Shown: positions 34,128 to 44,556, counted from the stretch's first letter. The stretch is 64,000 nt of DNA from Edaphocola aurantiacus (GCF_019797745.1 NZ_VOSI01000003.1:62001-126000); one strand, 5' to 3'. Notes: generated by a model from the sequence alone, not told the origin. Numbers and translations are program-made.

Positions 34128-36539
34128 ATGAATAAGCTAAGATTGTTTTTGGTACTCATTGCCACAATAGCTGCTTCGATAGCCCATGCCCAGGTATCAT
34201 CTGTTACCGTTTCGGGCTTGGTAAAAGGTAAAGTTGATAAAGCCGCGATGCCTTATGTCAATATTGTCGTGAAAAATGAAAAAGACAGTGCGTTCGTAGC
34301 CGGTACCGTAACCGATGAAGAAGGCAGGTTTTCCATTGCCGGTATTAAACCCGGGAATTATCGTTTAGATATTTCATTTATGGGCTTTGAGCATAGGGAG
34401 CAACCATTATTTGTGGGCACACTTTCTGCGTTTTTGGATATTCCCGTCATTGAACTGGAGGAGGCTGCAACGGTTTTGGAAGCTGTAACTATTAGCGCAA
34501 ATGCAAGTGATGTGAGCAGTAAACTGGATAAGAAAACCTATTCAGTAGCCGACAATATCAGCCAAAGCGGAGGTTCTGTATTACAGAGTATGCAAAACCT
34601 GCCCGGTGTTACCGTACAGGATGGAAAAGTGCAGCTGCGGGGAAATGATAAAGTCACGGTATTGATTGATGGCAAGCAGACCGCATTAACTGGTTTTGGA
34701 AGCCAGACTGGTTTAGACAATATTCCTTCTTCTGCCATTGATAAAATAGAGATCATCAATAACCCTTCTTCAAAATATGATGCTAATGGGAACGCGGGTA
34801 TCATTAATATTATCATGAAGAAGAATAAACAGAACGGGTTTAGCGGAAAACTGGGTTTTACTTATGGAACAGGTTCCCTTTGGGTGCGAAAAGAAAACCT
34901 TCCGACGATCAGACCTCAATACACGTTTACCCCTAAGATCAACCCATCCGTATCCCTGAATTACAGGAAAGATAAAATAAACATCTTTTTGCAGGCAGAT
35001 AATTTATACACGCAAACCCTGAACAAAAATGAGTTTGTAACCCGGAATTATGATGATGGAACGGTTATCAATTCACAACTGAAAAGAAACCGGAATACCA
35101 ATTTTCTTACTACAAAAGCCGGAATAGACTGGAATATCAACGCGCAAAACACACTGACAGTCTCCGGAATGTACGGTAGCGAGAAGATCATTGACCGGGG
35201 TGACCAGCCGTTTTTTAATGGTGATCTGTCACAACGTTTGCGCCTGTGGCAGTTTTTGGAAGATGAACTGAAGACTACCGCGATGGCTACTGCAGCATAC
35301 CAGCATAAATTTAAAGATGCGGGTCATTTGCTGAACATTGGTTTCAATTACACTTTTCACCGGGAAAACGAGCAGTATTTTTACGACAATTACCTGCCGG
35401 CATCCACTGGAACAGATGCATTTAAGTTATTATCTGATGAGCAGGTATATGATTTGAATATAGATTATATAAAACCGTTGAAGTACGGTCGTATTGAAAC
35501 AGGGATCAAGCTGCGCAACAGAAGTATACCTGTTAATATGGATTTCAGACCCGGTGCCAATTCTGTGCTGGACATGAATGCCGGGGGCTGGGCCAACTAT
35601 AAGGAACTGATACCTGCATTGTATGGTAATTATGTTTTTGAAAATCAAAAGTGGGAAGCTGAATTAGGTGTGCGTGTGGAATATGTGAACATCCAATACG
35701 ATGTGAATCCCAACCACAGCACTTACAAAAGCGATGGCTACAACTATACGCAGCCATTCCCGAATATGAGGCTAGCCTATAAGCTGAACGATAACAATAA
35801 ACTTTCCGTATTCTATAACCGCAGGGTAGACAGGCCGAATGAAGTGGACATCCGTATTTTTCCGAAATACGATGATGCAGAGATCATCAAGGTGGGGAAT
35901 CCTGCATTGCGCCCACAGTTTACCAATTCCATTGAACTGGGATATAAGAATGTCTGGAACAACGGCTATTTTTATTCCGCCTTATACCATCGTTTTGCAG
36001 AGGGTACTATCACAAGGATATCGAGCACCATTCCCGGAAATACACTAATCTATGCCATATTTCAAAATGCCGGCAAAAGCTACAATACAGGAATAGAGGC
36101 CATTTTAAATCAAAAAATCTCCAATGTTTATTCCTTTAACCTCAACGGAAATCTTTACAGAAACCAGATCAATGCATTTACGGTACAAAATCTATATCCT
36201 GAACCCAATACCTTTTCTGCAGAACAGCAAACAGCTATATCCGGTAACCTGAAACTGAACAATATTTTTCACTTTGCAAAAGGAATGGATGCTCAGGTAA
36301 CAGCCGTTTACCTGGCGCCTGATATTATACCACAGGGAAAAATTATGTCCAGATTTTCAATAGACATGGGATTGAAGAAATCGGTTCAGAAAGGAAGGGG
36401 AGAGCTGTATGTCAATGCCACCGACTTACTGAATACAATGGTGATAAAAAGAAAGATTGTCGGAATGGGTTTTAATTATACGAGCAACGATTACTATGAA
36501 ACACAGGTGATCAGATTAGGATACAGTTACAAATTTTAG
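34128..36539 (+). CDS. TonB-dependent outer-membrane receptor
   Basis: An 803-residue receptor. Signal peptide, then a carboxypeptidase-like regulatory domain (VSGLVKGKVDKAAMPYVNIVV), then a plug domain (GGSVLQSMQNLPGVTVQDGKVQLRGNDKVTVLIDGKQT). A 22-strand-type barrel of the outer-membrane beta-barrel 3 family follows and ends in the aromatic C-terminus VIRLGYSYKF. It should import a substrate using TonB energy. It is co-transcribed with the PepSY gene under the TTCTAA sites. No SusD partner is present, so a small ligand or metal complex is more likely than a glycan. Confidence 0.9.
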   Translation: MNKLRLFLVLIATIAASIAHAQVSSVTVSGLVKGKVDKAAMPYVNIVVKNEKDSAFVAGTVTDEEGRFSIAGIKPGNYRLDISFMGFEHREQPLFVGTLSAFLDIPVIELEEAATVLEAVTISANASDVSSKLDKKTYSVADNISQSGGSVLQSMQNLPGVTVQDGKVQLRGNDKVTVLIDGKQTALTGFGSQTGLDNIPSSAIDKIEIINNPSSKYDANGNAGIINIIMKKNKQNGFSGKLGFTYGTGSLWVRKENLPTIRPQYTFTPKINPSVSLNYRKDKINIFLQADNLYTQTLNKNEFVTRNYDDGTVINSQLKRNRNTNFLTTKAGIDWNINAQNTLTVSGMYGSEKIIDRGDQPFFNGDLSQRLRLWQFLEDELKTTAMATAAYQHKFKDAGHLLNIGFNYTFHRENEQYFYDNYLPASTGTDAFKLLSDEQVYDLNIDYIKPLKYGRIETGIKLRNRSIPVNMDFRPGANSVLDMNAGGWANYKELIPALYGNYVFENQKWEAELGVRVEYVNIQYDVNPNHSTYKSDGYNYTQPFPNMRLAYKLNDNNKLSVFYNRRVDRPNEVDIRIFPKYDDAEIIKVGNPALRPQFTNSIELGYKNVWNNGYFYSALYHRFAEGTITRISSTIPGNTLIYAIFQNAGKSYNTGIEAILNQKISNVYSFNLNGNLYRNQINAFTVQNLYPEPNTFSAEQQTAISGNLKLNNIFHFAKGMDAQVTAVYLAPDIIPQGKIMSRFSIDMGLKKSVQKGRGELYVNATDLLNTMVIKRKIVGMGFNYTSNDYYETQVIRLGYSYKF

Positions 36540-36566
36540 ACATCTTCATACCGTTTATATCGGTAG

Positions 36567-36671
36567 ACCTGCTCTGTCCAGAGCAGGTTATTTATAAGTC
36601 CTGATAGCGCACGAGTTTTTTGTTATATGGTAGGTTTAAGTACAAGGCTCACCCTGTTCAGGGTGGGCTTT
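36567..36671. terminator. Two hairpins between receptor and SRPBCC genes
   Basis: ACCTGCTCTG / CAGAGCAGGT (36567-36588) followed by a T-rich stretch suits the receptor transcript. CACCCTG / CAGGGTG with wobble-extended flanks (36644-36671) suits the convergent SRPBCC gene. Confidence 0.65.
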
Positions 36672-36721
36672 CTATATAAAGTTAGCATAATAGAAAGAAC
36701 AGCTGTTTTTATTTGCTCTAT

Positions 36722-37165
36722 TTATCTATGATATGGAGCACCCTTTCCTGTCTCCAGAAATAGTTTGAGGCTGCCGGTAAACTGCTGCCAGCCGCCGCTG
36801 CAGATTTCATAGCATTCCACCTCCGGGCTCAAACCAATATGAGTAAGCTTAAGTTCAGTGCTATGCTCCTTTGTAAGTATCTCCCAAATGATCGTAGTGC
36901 GGATCCATTCTTTCTGTTTGCTCAGACCCGGAATGTCAATTAAGGAATCTTCCACCAACCAAACAACCTTTTCATCGGCAGATAGTTCCTGTACTTTCAT
37001 TGTTTTGAAAATATGATCGCCAAAGCGTATAGTGAAATTATCGCCCTGATTGCTTGCGCCCCCTTCAAATATTTCTGTCCACCAAAGCGGAATATCATTT
37101 GTCAGGGCGCTGAACACTTTGTCTGCTGTGGTGTTCAGTGTAATTGTCTGGCTGTAATTTTTCAT
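36722..37165 (-). CDS. SRPBCC domain protein
   Basis: A 147-residue START/Bet v1-like protein: NYSQTITLNTTADKVFSALTNDIPLWWTEIFEG at the N-terminus and CSGGWQQFTGSLKLFLETGKG in the final helix. It resembles the AHSA1-like group. Ligand unknown. It stands alone between convergent and divergent neighbours. Confidence 0.78.
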   Translation of the reverse strand: MKNYSQTITLNTTADKVFSALTNDIPLWWTEIFEGGASNQGDNFTIRFGDHIFKTMKVQELSADEKVVWLVEDSLIDIPGLSKQKEWIRTTIIWEILTKEHSTELKLTHIGLSPEVECYEICSGGWQQFTGSLKLFLETGKGAPYHR

Positions 37166-37353
37166 ATTATTTTTTGTAATGTGAGGGTCTGCATATCGTA
37201 CACAAATGTAAATGTAGTAGACATTTTACAGATAGCCAGTCAAAAAAATGACGAACTCTGATTAGGTAAGCCGCAATGATTGTGCGCAAACCTGATAGCT
37301 TTAACCAACTAAGTGCACCTTTTTACCTGTCTTGTAATAAAAGCCTTTTTGAA

Positions 37354-39183
37354 ATGAAAAAAATTCTATGCTACCTTACCTCCTTCCTGGCCATTTGTCA
37401 GGGCAGCTTTGCTGCAACCCAGGTCAATACACCTACCGTGAATGGTACATGGACCCTGGAAGGTTCTCCCTATTATATACATAATGACATCTCTGTCCCT
37501 TTAAGCAATACCCTGACCATTCAGCCGGGTGTCCAGGTGGTGTTCATGGGCAATTACCAGTTATATGTGTATGGTACCATATCGGCAAAAGGAACACCGG
37601 AGCAGAAGATCGTGTTCCGGGCCAATGACACCACCGGATGGTCTAATGTGGCCACCACAGCAGGTGGATGGAGCGGGCTGGGCCTCGAAAATACCGGCAG
37701 TATGAACTTCGGGAATCCAACCTTTGAATATTGCATTTTCAAGGATATTAAACGGGGCATTAATAATAGTGCTATTACCTCGACTATTCCGCTGCTGTAT
37801 ATCAACCAATGTGAGTTCTATCATAATATTGCGATGGAGCGCTTGATCTCCCTCTATAATTTCGGACAAACGCAAAGTGCCAGTAAACTAAGGTTTACCA
37901 ATTGCAGCGTACATGATAACCGCACCGGAACGCTTATGCATGTATTATACGAGGACAGTGCTTATGTACTCAATAATAAATTTTATAACAATACGTCCAG
38001 CGGAGGAATCGGCCTGTTTTCCCATACCTCCACCGGTATGATGAGCACAAATGTGCTCCTGTTCAGGGATAATGAATTATACAATAATACGCAGAGCAAT
38101 GGCGGTGGTATCTTCAATAGTGGATATGGGGGTAATGTTATTTTTCAACGCAACCGCGTGCATCATAACAATACCAATCTGAATGGGGCAGTTGCCCTCC
38201 AGTCCAAATCATCCCTGATTGAACAAAATCTGATTTGCAATAACAACCAGACAATGGCTGAAGGTGTTTTTTGCGGGATTAATGACGGGGGTGGCGGCCT
38301 CCAGCTGCTGGGTCAGGACCTGGATAGTGATGTGCCCGGTCGTAACGACCATATCGTCCGTAACAATATCATTGCCAACAACTATTCCTCCATCAGCGGA
38401 GGTGGTATATGGGCACAGCACTGCCAGGCCACCATCGTTAATAATACGATTGTAAACAATACGGTAAAAGACTATACCGGAAGTGCGGCTATACATGGAT
38501 GGGGAACTTATTGTAAGCTCAGGATCTCGAATAACATTATTTTCAATAATAAGCAGAACTACAATCCTTTTGATACTGCCTATAATAATTTCAAGTTTGC
38601 AGCCCTGAACCTCAACCTGTCCAATAACCTGATTGACTTTTATCCTAATACCAATATGCCGGCTGGTGTACAGGGTCTTAGCACGAATATCTATGATCAT
38701 AACTTACAACTGGCCTCTCCTCAATTAGGTGCCGGTCCTGCTTATAATGCCCTTAATGTAGATTTTGGTCTGGCGAGTAATTCTGCCAACTGCATCAACA
38801 AGGGTAGTAATGCAGTGCCGGATTATGGCAGTGCAGACTATAATGGGCATACCCGTGTATTTAATAATACGATCGACATTGGTGCAGTAGAATACCAGAA
38901 GACTGTTGACACGTCAACCTCCTTGTATACCCCGGGGCTGGCTAATGCCTTCAGGCTTTACCCCAATCCGGGAAATGGTATATTCCAACTGGAATATGAC
39001 CAGCAAAAATACCGCCTGGCCAGTATGGAACTATTCCAGCTAAACGGGCGTAAAATAAAGGACCTCGGGTTCGAAGCACATCAGCCGATAAACATTCAGG
39101 ACCTGCCTTCCGGAGTCTATCTCTTGAAACTCCGTACACAGGATCAGCAGATAATTGCAAAGCAGATCATCCTTCAGAAATAA
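37354..39183 (+). CDS. Parallel beta-helix protein with T9SS sorting domain
   Basis: About 609 residues, starting at MKKILCYLTSFLAICQGSFA, a signal peptide; the longer frame has no function. Residues of about 40-500 form a right-handed beta helix with Asn-rich ladders (NNTIVNNTVKDYTG, NNIIANNYSSISGGGIWAQH), similar to polysaccharide lyases or adhesins. A choice-of-anchor-type end (INKGSNAVPDYGSADYNG) leads to a type A T9SS sorting domain (RLYPNPGNGIFQLEYD to IILQK). No catalytic residues can be assigned, so a surface adhesin or glycan binder is as likely as an enzyme. Confidence 0.87.
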   Translation: MKKILCYLTSFLAICQGSFAATQVNTPTVNGTWTLEGSPYYIHNDISVPLSNTLTIQPGVQVVFMGNYQLYVYGTISAKGTPEQKIVFRANDTTGWSNVATTAGGWSGLGLENTGSMNFGNPTFEYCIFKDIKRGINNSAITSTIPLLYINQCEFYHNIAMERLISLYNFGQTQSASKLRFTNCSVHDNRTGTLMHVLYEDSAYVLNNKFYNNTSSGGIGLFSHTSTGMMSTNVLLFRDNELYNNTQSNGGGIFNSGYGGNVIFQRNRVHHNNTNLNGAVALQSKSSLIEQNLICNNNQTMAEGVFCGINDGGGGLQLLGQDLDSDVPGRNDHIVRNNIIANNYSSISGGGIWAQHCQATIVNNTIVNNTVKDYTGSAAIHGWGTYCKLRISNNIIFNNKQNYNPFDTAYNNFKFAALNLNLSNNLIDFYPNTNMPAGVQGLSTNIYDHNLQLASPQLGAGPAYNALNVDFGLASNSANCINKGSNAVPDYGSADYNGHTRVFNNTIDIGAVEYQKTVDTSTSLYTPGLANAFRLYPNPGNGIFQLEYDQQKYRLASMELFQLNGRKIKDLGFEAHQPINIQDLPSGVYLLKLRTQDQQIIAKQIILQK

Positions 39184-39205
39184 ATTTCGGTTCTTTAGAT
39201 GTTTT

Positions 39206-39243
39206 AGAAAACCGCATAGGGCTAAAGCGCTATGTGGTTTTCT
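39206..39243 (+). terminator. Terminator after beta-helix gene
   Basis: 14-bp stem AGAAAACCGCATAG / CTATGTGGTTTTCT with one wobble, 22 bp after the stop. The remaining 200 bp to the next gene show nothing clear. Confidence 0.75.
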
Positions 39244-39459
39244 AATATTGGTGATCTGTTAATTCAGACCTACTTCTGACGTTGTATGGATATTCATATG
39301 CTATAAATATTCACAAGTCCATTTTCATCATAAGGTAGGTGTGTTCAAAAAACTGATGTTTTCTAGACCTTTACAATTGCAGTAGTAATACGCTGCAAAA
39401 TATCTATGCATAAACCAAAGGCTGTTTAAAGCAAAAAAGTATATATTCGATACAGCTAC

Positions 39460-40110
39460 TTGAAGACTATGATTTGGTATACGTTTCTTAAAGATTGTGA
39501 TCGGACATTACTGGATCAGCGGCTGCATGCATTTCCAGAACTGTTGCAGCAGCGCATTAATGCATACCGGCAGGAAGAGGATCGTTATGTACGGATTGCG
39601 GGTAAGCTATTGCTGGAGGCAGCGGTACAGCATTTTTATCCGAAGCATAAATCAGTGTTATCCGGATTGTATAAAACAGCACAGCACCAGCCGCGGCTGC
39701 ATAGACCCCCTTTATATTTCAGTACAGCGTACAGTAAAGGCATTTGTGTACTGAGTGCAGATCTCCGGCTGGAGAATGGGATTGATGTGGAATACAGGCA
39801 AGCAGGCATTGATATTGCAGTATACAAAGACTTTTTGCATCCTGAAGAACAGAAGGCTCTTCTGCAAAGCCGGGACCAGGATGGTTTGTTCTATCATTGC
39901 TGGACTGGCAAAGAAGCTGTACTGAAGGCCGCAGGATCAGGTATTCAGGAGGCCTGCCTGGCAGATATAAATACCAGGCAGGCTCCGATTTTGTGGAACG
40001 GGCAAGCTTTTTATCTGCAGCAGATTGATATAGATCCCGATTATGTCGTCCAGGTGGCCGGTACGGAACCAGAATATAAAATGGACATCAGGCAATTATT
40101 CCTCCGCTGA
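39460..40110 (+). CDS. 4'-phosphopantetheinyl transferase (Sfp type)
   Basis: A 216-residue enzyme that loads carrier proteins with phosphopantetheine from CoA. Motifs: PPLYFSTAYSKGICV (P1/P2-like, with Ser for His in the usual SHS), NGIDVEYRQ (the GIDIE-type Mg-binding acid pair) and FYHCWTGKEAVLKAAGSGI (the WxxKEAxxK motif). It converges with the peptide synthetase, with only 1 bp between stops. It is the obvious candidate to activate Ser548 of that protein. Confidence 0.88.
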   Translation: MKTMIWYTFLKDCDRTLLDQRLHAFPELLQQRINAYRQEEDRYVRIAGKLLLEAAVQHFYPKHKSVLSGLYKTAQHQPRLHRPPLYFSTAYSKGICVLSADLRLENGIDVEYRQAGIDIAVYKDFLHPEEQKALLQSRDQDGLFYHCWTGKEAVLKAAGSGIQEACLADINTRQAPILWNGQAFYLQQIDIDPDYVVQVAGTEPEYKMDIRQLFLR

Positions 40111-40111
40111 A

Positions 40112-43100
40112 TTAACCATGATCCGGGCGTACAGGACTTCCTGTCCATGCGGTCTGATCAGGCAATGTTTCTCCTTTCATCACAAGAGATAAGGAGGAAA
40201 TGGTAACATGGTTGCCGATCATACTGTTATACAGGATAATAGTGCGGGTACCGATTGTGGACTGACGGCCGATATGCACGGAACCGATCTTCATAATGCG
40301 ATCTTCGAAAAGATGGGTCTGCGGGCCACAATCTTCATTCAGCATCGCTTCATCATCTATTGTGACCATATCATGCTCTGTAATGTCTGTCGTATTCATC
40401 CATACGCGTTTACCGGTTTTAACTCCTAATAAACGAAGCATAACAGGAAGCCAGGGAGTGCCTCTCAACTGGTCGAGGAAAAATACCACGGCCAGTGCTT
40501 CATAAAAGCTGGTTACCGCTTCACTCAGCCATACTTTCAGACTATACATAGGCATAGCCATTTGTTCATACTTGCCAACAAGTAACCATTTCAGTAGCAC
40601 AGTAACCAGGAAGGCAGGCACACCCATAAATAGCAAATAGTATATCGGAATGGATATAATAAGCCGGCCCGGCGACATGGAAAGCAGGTCATGCGCATAA
40701 GCAACAAACAGTACACTGCATGTGGTAATGACCGTTTGAGGTAGAATGATCCGGATGCCTTCTACCAGTCCTCTGGCCAGCTTCAACTTCAGTGGTGGAT
40801 GAAAGGTAAGGCTACTGTCAAATGCAACACTCTGCTGGCGTGAAGGCAGACCAATGGGAGGCGAACCAAACCAGTCTTTCTCTACACTTTGGCGTAATTG
40901 CTCTTCCGACGGGGCTTTGGACAAGACACCAATCAGCATACTGCTGCCCAGCGAGTAGCCCTGTGGTATAAGGCCGCTGTTGCCTACAAAACTATTATGC
41001 CCTATAACGGTTTTCTGTAAAATCAGTTGCTGGTTGCGGACATCATGCTCTCCAAGGATTACAGCATCTGCAATAAAGGAACCTTCTCCTATTTCCAGCA
41101 GATGATGACTTACATCGCTGGCTGTAGAGATTTCTGCATTCCGGCCTACCTTAGCGCCCAGCATACGGTAGTATTTAGATACGTAAACAGTGGCATAAAG
41201 TGGATGCAGTACAATCAGCGAAAGGTTCATCAGCTGATCTTTCATCCATTTGCGGTAGTAAGTAAAACTATAAATGGAATATACTCCCGGTTGCATTTTA
41301 TACTGCAATAACCGCGATATACCCGAAATGATGAGCATAAATAGTACGAGGTACAATGCAGCAAGGATCGGGACCTGCCATAAATAGTAAAACTGATAAT
41401 CTCCTGCCTGATCATCCAGGTAATACAATGTATACAAAACCGGCGTCAGGGGTATGATGACTACCAGGGGGAAAATAAATAATGAGGCCAGGTAAAACAG
41501 GCTATAGCGGTTACGCAGGCTGCGCGACACAATATTCGGTTCGGGTAGTTCTTCCGGTGGGACCGTATGTGTTTTTACCGCAGGGCTTCCATCCCATATC
41601 TCTCCATATCCTATGTGCTGGCCTTCCGGCAGGCAGCTCAGGTCCTGGAGTACACCATGTGCTTCTATAACAGTACCTCCGCATACAATAGCCGAAGATC
41701 CAAGGTACGCATTTGCTTTGATATGTACTTTCCGGAGTTTTAATATCCCGTTTTCCACGCTTGCATTGTCTATACTGCAGCCGGAGGAGGTACTCACATT
41801 GCCTTCTATGGTTACAAGATCTTCTGCACCGATGGGCAGTAAACTAAGCTGTGCTGAGGGATCAACTTTGACGCCCAGTAAACGCAGGTATCTTGGGTAC
41901 AGGGGAGTGTCTACAATAAATTCTGAAGGTAACAGGCGCTTCATCGCTTTCCATAACCACCAGCGGAAATAATACCATCCCCAAAGAGGGTAGTCTCCTT
42001 CCCTGATCTTACCTATAAATAGCCATTTGGAGCCGACGATCAGCAATGCAAACACCGGCGGAATAAGCAGGTACAGTAATACCGCGCTTAATAGGGCAGT
42101 AATATGCCCGTAACCGCTTACATTAAAATAATAGTAACTCAGGTATGGAAAGAATATCTGTACAGCCAACAGACCGTAAATCAGGAGCAGCGCAAAAGTC
42201 TGGGCAATCCCGCAGAGTATATATTGCAGGCGGCTGACCCTTTGAAACGGACTGGCAGCAGCTGCCGATCCAGATTGTTCTTCTATGTTTTCTGCAAAGG
42301 CAGACAGAGGTCGATGTGTATACAGATCTTTTAGCGATACCTGTTGCAGGTATGCTTTTTGTCTTAAATGGGATACCAGGGTTGCGGCAAGCAGTGAATG
42401 CCCTCCCAGGTCTGTAAAGAAGTCCTGGGAAAGGTTAATATGCTTTCCCGGGAATATAATGTTCAGTACCTGTAGTAACCGGTCTTTTACCGGGCTATCC
42501 GGATCGATTTCTGCCGTCTGCTGATCGCTTTCAGTTGGAATGAATACTTCGGGAAGCGGCAATTTCTTCCGGTCAATCTTGCCACTGGGCATCCGGGGCA
42601 TTTCGGGCAATATAACAAATACAACCGGTACCATATATGGCGCCAGGAAACCCGACAGTATTTTCCGGATAGTGTCTTCATCTGCAATATGGCCCTCTTC
42701 CATGACGATATAGCCCACCAGCTGATCCTGCCGGTTGCTGTCCGGTCTAATGGCAACAGCTGCAGAGGCAATACCGCTGATATCATTCATCCGGCTCTCA
42801 ATCTCACCCAGTTCAATACGATAACCACGCAGTTTTACCTGGTCATCAATTCTGCCCTGGAATTCAAGGAAGCCATCTTCCCTGATCATTACCGCATCGC
42901 CGGTTTTATAAATGTGGTTACCCGGCAGTTCACTAAAAGGGTTCGGAAGAAATTTCTGTGCAGTAAGTTCTGGGAGATTAAAATAGCCCATACTTACGCC
43001 CGGACCCGAGATGATCATTTCACCACGCGCTCCGCGGGGAACAATACGCATGTACTCATCTACAACCGCTAAATTATAATTTGGGAGTGGTGTGCCTATC

Positions 43101-44038
43101 GTCAATTCATCTCCTGCCTGTACAAAAGCCATATTGGAAGTGACGGTTGTTTCCGTCGGCCCATAGCTGTTGATGAATTTGCGGTAAGGTTTTGCCCACT
43201 TCTGTTGCACCTGTGGGGTGCAGGCCTCTCCTCCTGAATTGACGAGTCTTATAGCAGGTACTTCATCTATAATGGCCAGAATACTGGGTACGGCATGCAG
43301 TATGGTAATGTTCTGCGACCTGAGCACCTCGCTCAATTCATCGATTGCCTTTACGGCTATAGCATCTGCAATCCAGATGGTCGCACCTGCAAACAGGCTG
43401 ATCCAGACCTCTTCACACCACATATCAAATGAGACCGAAAATCCCTGGTACACTTTATCTGCATCGGTGATGTGCAATACCTGCTGCTCTGAACGGATAA
43501 GATGACAGATGTTTCTATGATTGATGGGAATGCCTTTCGGATTACCTGTACTGCCGGACGTAAACAATACGTAAGCCCAATCGGCAGGCCTGGCACTGAT
43601 TTCCGGTGCCGGTACTATCGTAATCGGTTCGGTTGCGATATCCAATGGTGCGCAATGGATACCGGCATCGGTATCGGAAAAATAAGTGCGTACACCAATA
43701 TCTCCAAACACCTTTCGGATACGATCCTGAGGCATTTCGCGATCAAGGGGAACGTATGCGGCCCCGGCCTTGATGATACCCAGTATAGCAACCGGCAGCT
43801 CCAGACTACGAGGATACCAGACCCCTACAGTATCTCCCGGTTGCACGCCTGAGTCTGTCAGTTGCTGTGCAACTGCATTGCTCCAGTTATCCAGTTCCGC
43901 ATAGGTTAGTATACGGTCTTGAAATATAAAAGCTGCTTTATCGCGATGAGCCAGAAATGAGGGCTGGAGTAAGGTACTCAGCATCTCATCTCTGATCAGT
44001 TCGGGCATTACTTTACCCAGAATAATACTATCAGACAT
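40112..44038 (-). CDS. Pls/PosA-type single-module NRPS with membrane domains
   Basis: A 1308-residue synthetase. Residues 1-500 are an adenylation domain: A3 YVLFTSGSTGNPKG, A5 NSYGPTETTV, A7 YKTGD, A8 GRIDDQVKLRGYRIELGEIE, A10 Lys487. A carrier domain has Ser548 in DLGGHSLLAA. There is no condensation or thioesterase domain. The rest alternates membrane helices with three left-handed beta-helix (hexapeptide) segments, the layout of epsilon-poly-lysine synthetase relatives. A hand-aligned binding-pocket code is D-M-E-H-V-S-S-V-T-K; Glu at its third place hints at a basic amino acid. Product unknown. Confidence 0.88.
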   Translation of the reverse strand: MSDSIILGKVMPELIRDEMLSTLLQPSFLAHRDKAAFIFQDRILTYAELDNWSNAVAQQLTDSGVQPGDTVGVWYPRSLELPVAILGIIKAGAAYVPLDREMPQDRIRKVFGDIGVRTYFSDTDAGIHCAPLDIATEPITIVPAPEISARPADWAYVLFTSGSTGNPKGIPINHRNICHLIRSEQQVLHITDADKVYQGFSVSFDMWCEEVWISLFAGATIWIADAIAVKAIDELSEVLRSQNITILHAVPSILAIIDEVPAIRLVNSGGEACTPQVQQKWAKPYRKFINSYGPTETTVTSNMAFVQAGDELTIGTPLPNYNLAVVDEYMRIVPRGARGEMIISGPGVSMGYFNLPELTAQKFLPNPFSELPGNHIYKTGDAVMIREDGFLEFQGRIDDQVKLRGYRIELGEIESRMNDISGIASAAVAIRPDSNRQDQLVGYIVMEEGHIADEDTIRKILSGFLAPYMVPVVFVILPEMPRMPSGKIDRKKLPLPEVFIPTESDQQTAEIDPDSPVKDRLLQVLNIIFPGKHINLSQDFFTDLGGHSLLAATLVSHLRQKAYLQQVSLKDLYTHRPLSAFAENIEEQSGSAAAASPFQRVSRLQYILCGIAQTFALLLIYGLLAVQIFFPYLSYYYFNVSGYGHITALLSAVLLYLLIPPVFALLIVGSKWLFIGKIREGDYPLWGWYYFRWWLWKAMKRLLPSEFIVDTPLYPRYLRLLGVKVDPSAQLSLLPIGAEDLVTIEGNVSTSSGCSIDNASVENGILKLRKVHIKANAYLGSSAIVCGGTVIEAHGVLQDLSCLPEGQHIGYGEIWDGSPAVKTHTVPPEELPEPNIVSRSLRNRYSLFYLASLFIFPLVVIIPLTPVLYTLYYLDDQAGDYQFYYLWQVPILAALYLVLFMLIISGISRLLQYKMQPGVYSIYSFTYYRKWMKDQLMNLSLIVLHPLYATVYVSKYYRMLGAKVGRNAEISTASDVSHHLLEIGEGSFIADAVILGEHDVRNQQLILQKTVIGHNSFVGNSGLIPQGYSLGSSMLIGVLSKAPSEEQLRQSVEKDWFGSPPIGLPSRQQSVAFDSSLTFHPPLKLKLARGLVEGIRIILPQTVITTCSVLFVAYAHDLLSMSPGRLIISIPIYYLLFMGVPAFLVTVLLKWLLVGKYEQMAMPMYSLKVWLSEAVTSFYEALAVVFFLDQLRGTPWLPVMLRLLGVKTGKRVWMNTTDITEHDMVTIDDEAMLNEDCGPQTHLFEDRIMKIGSVHIGRQSTIGTRTIILYNSMIGNHVTISSLSLVMKGETLPDQTAWTGSPVRPDHG

Positions 44039-44556
44039 GATGCAGGGGACTAAGGTTAGCAGTAATTGTAATTCTCAGGAAAGTTAAACAAACCGTTCGA
44101 CATATTTGTCGGCATAAAACTTCTTATTGGCTCAAAAAACAGTTTTATATTCAGCCAAGTATTTCGAGTCTGTCAGCGCCTAGTATTTTACGGGGATCAG
44201 TATCCTTTTTGTGCAGTGACGGTTTTATCCGGTTACTACCACATTTTTCCTATCGTTTGTTTTAAGGGATGAATTTATACAGGAAATGCTGAGGCAGCAT
44301 TTTTTATAACCAGGTTTTATATTGAGATATTTTACTTTGAGCTTCATAAACCGAATGTCCGGCAACATGCAGCCCGGCGCCCAAATGGTAAGAGATGCTG
44401 ACATGCTATTTTGTAAAGCATACATTCAATCTTCAGCATACAAAGTTTTAACCTGGCCAACTACTTAATCAGTATTGATGTCTTAAATATTAAGCAATCA
44501 GATCAATATCTAAAAGTGAAGATTTAATAAGTCACAAACTTTAATATGCTTTATTC
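44039..44556. other. 518-bp AT-rich intergenic region
   Basis: No coding frame of quality. It holds a short inverted repeat CGACATATTTGTCG (44098-44111) just upstream of the NRPS start, possibly its operator. The rest is AT-rich and probably holds the promoter of the outer-membrane protein on the right. Confidence 0.5.
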
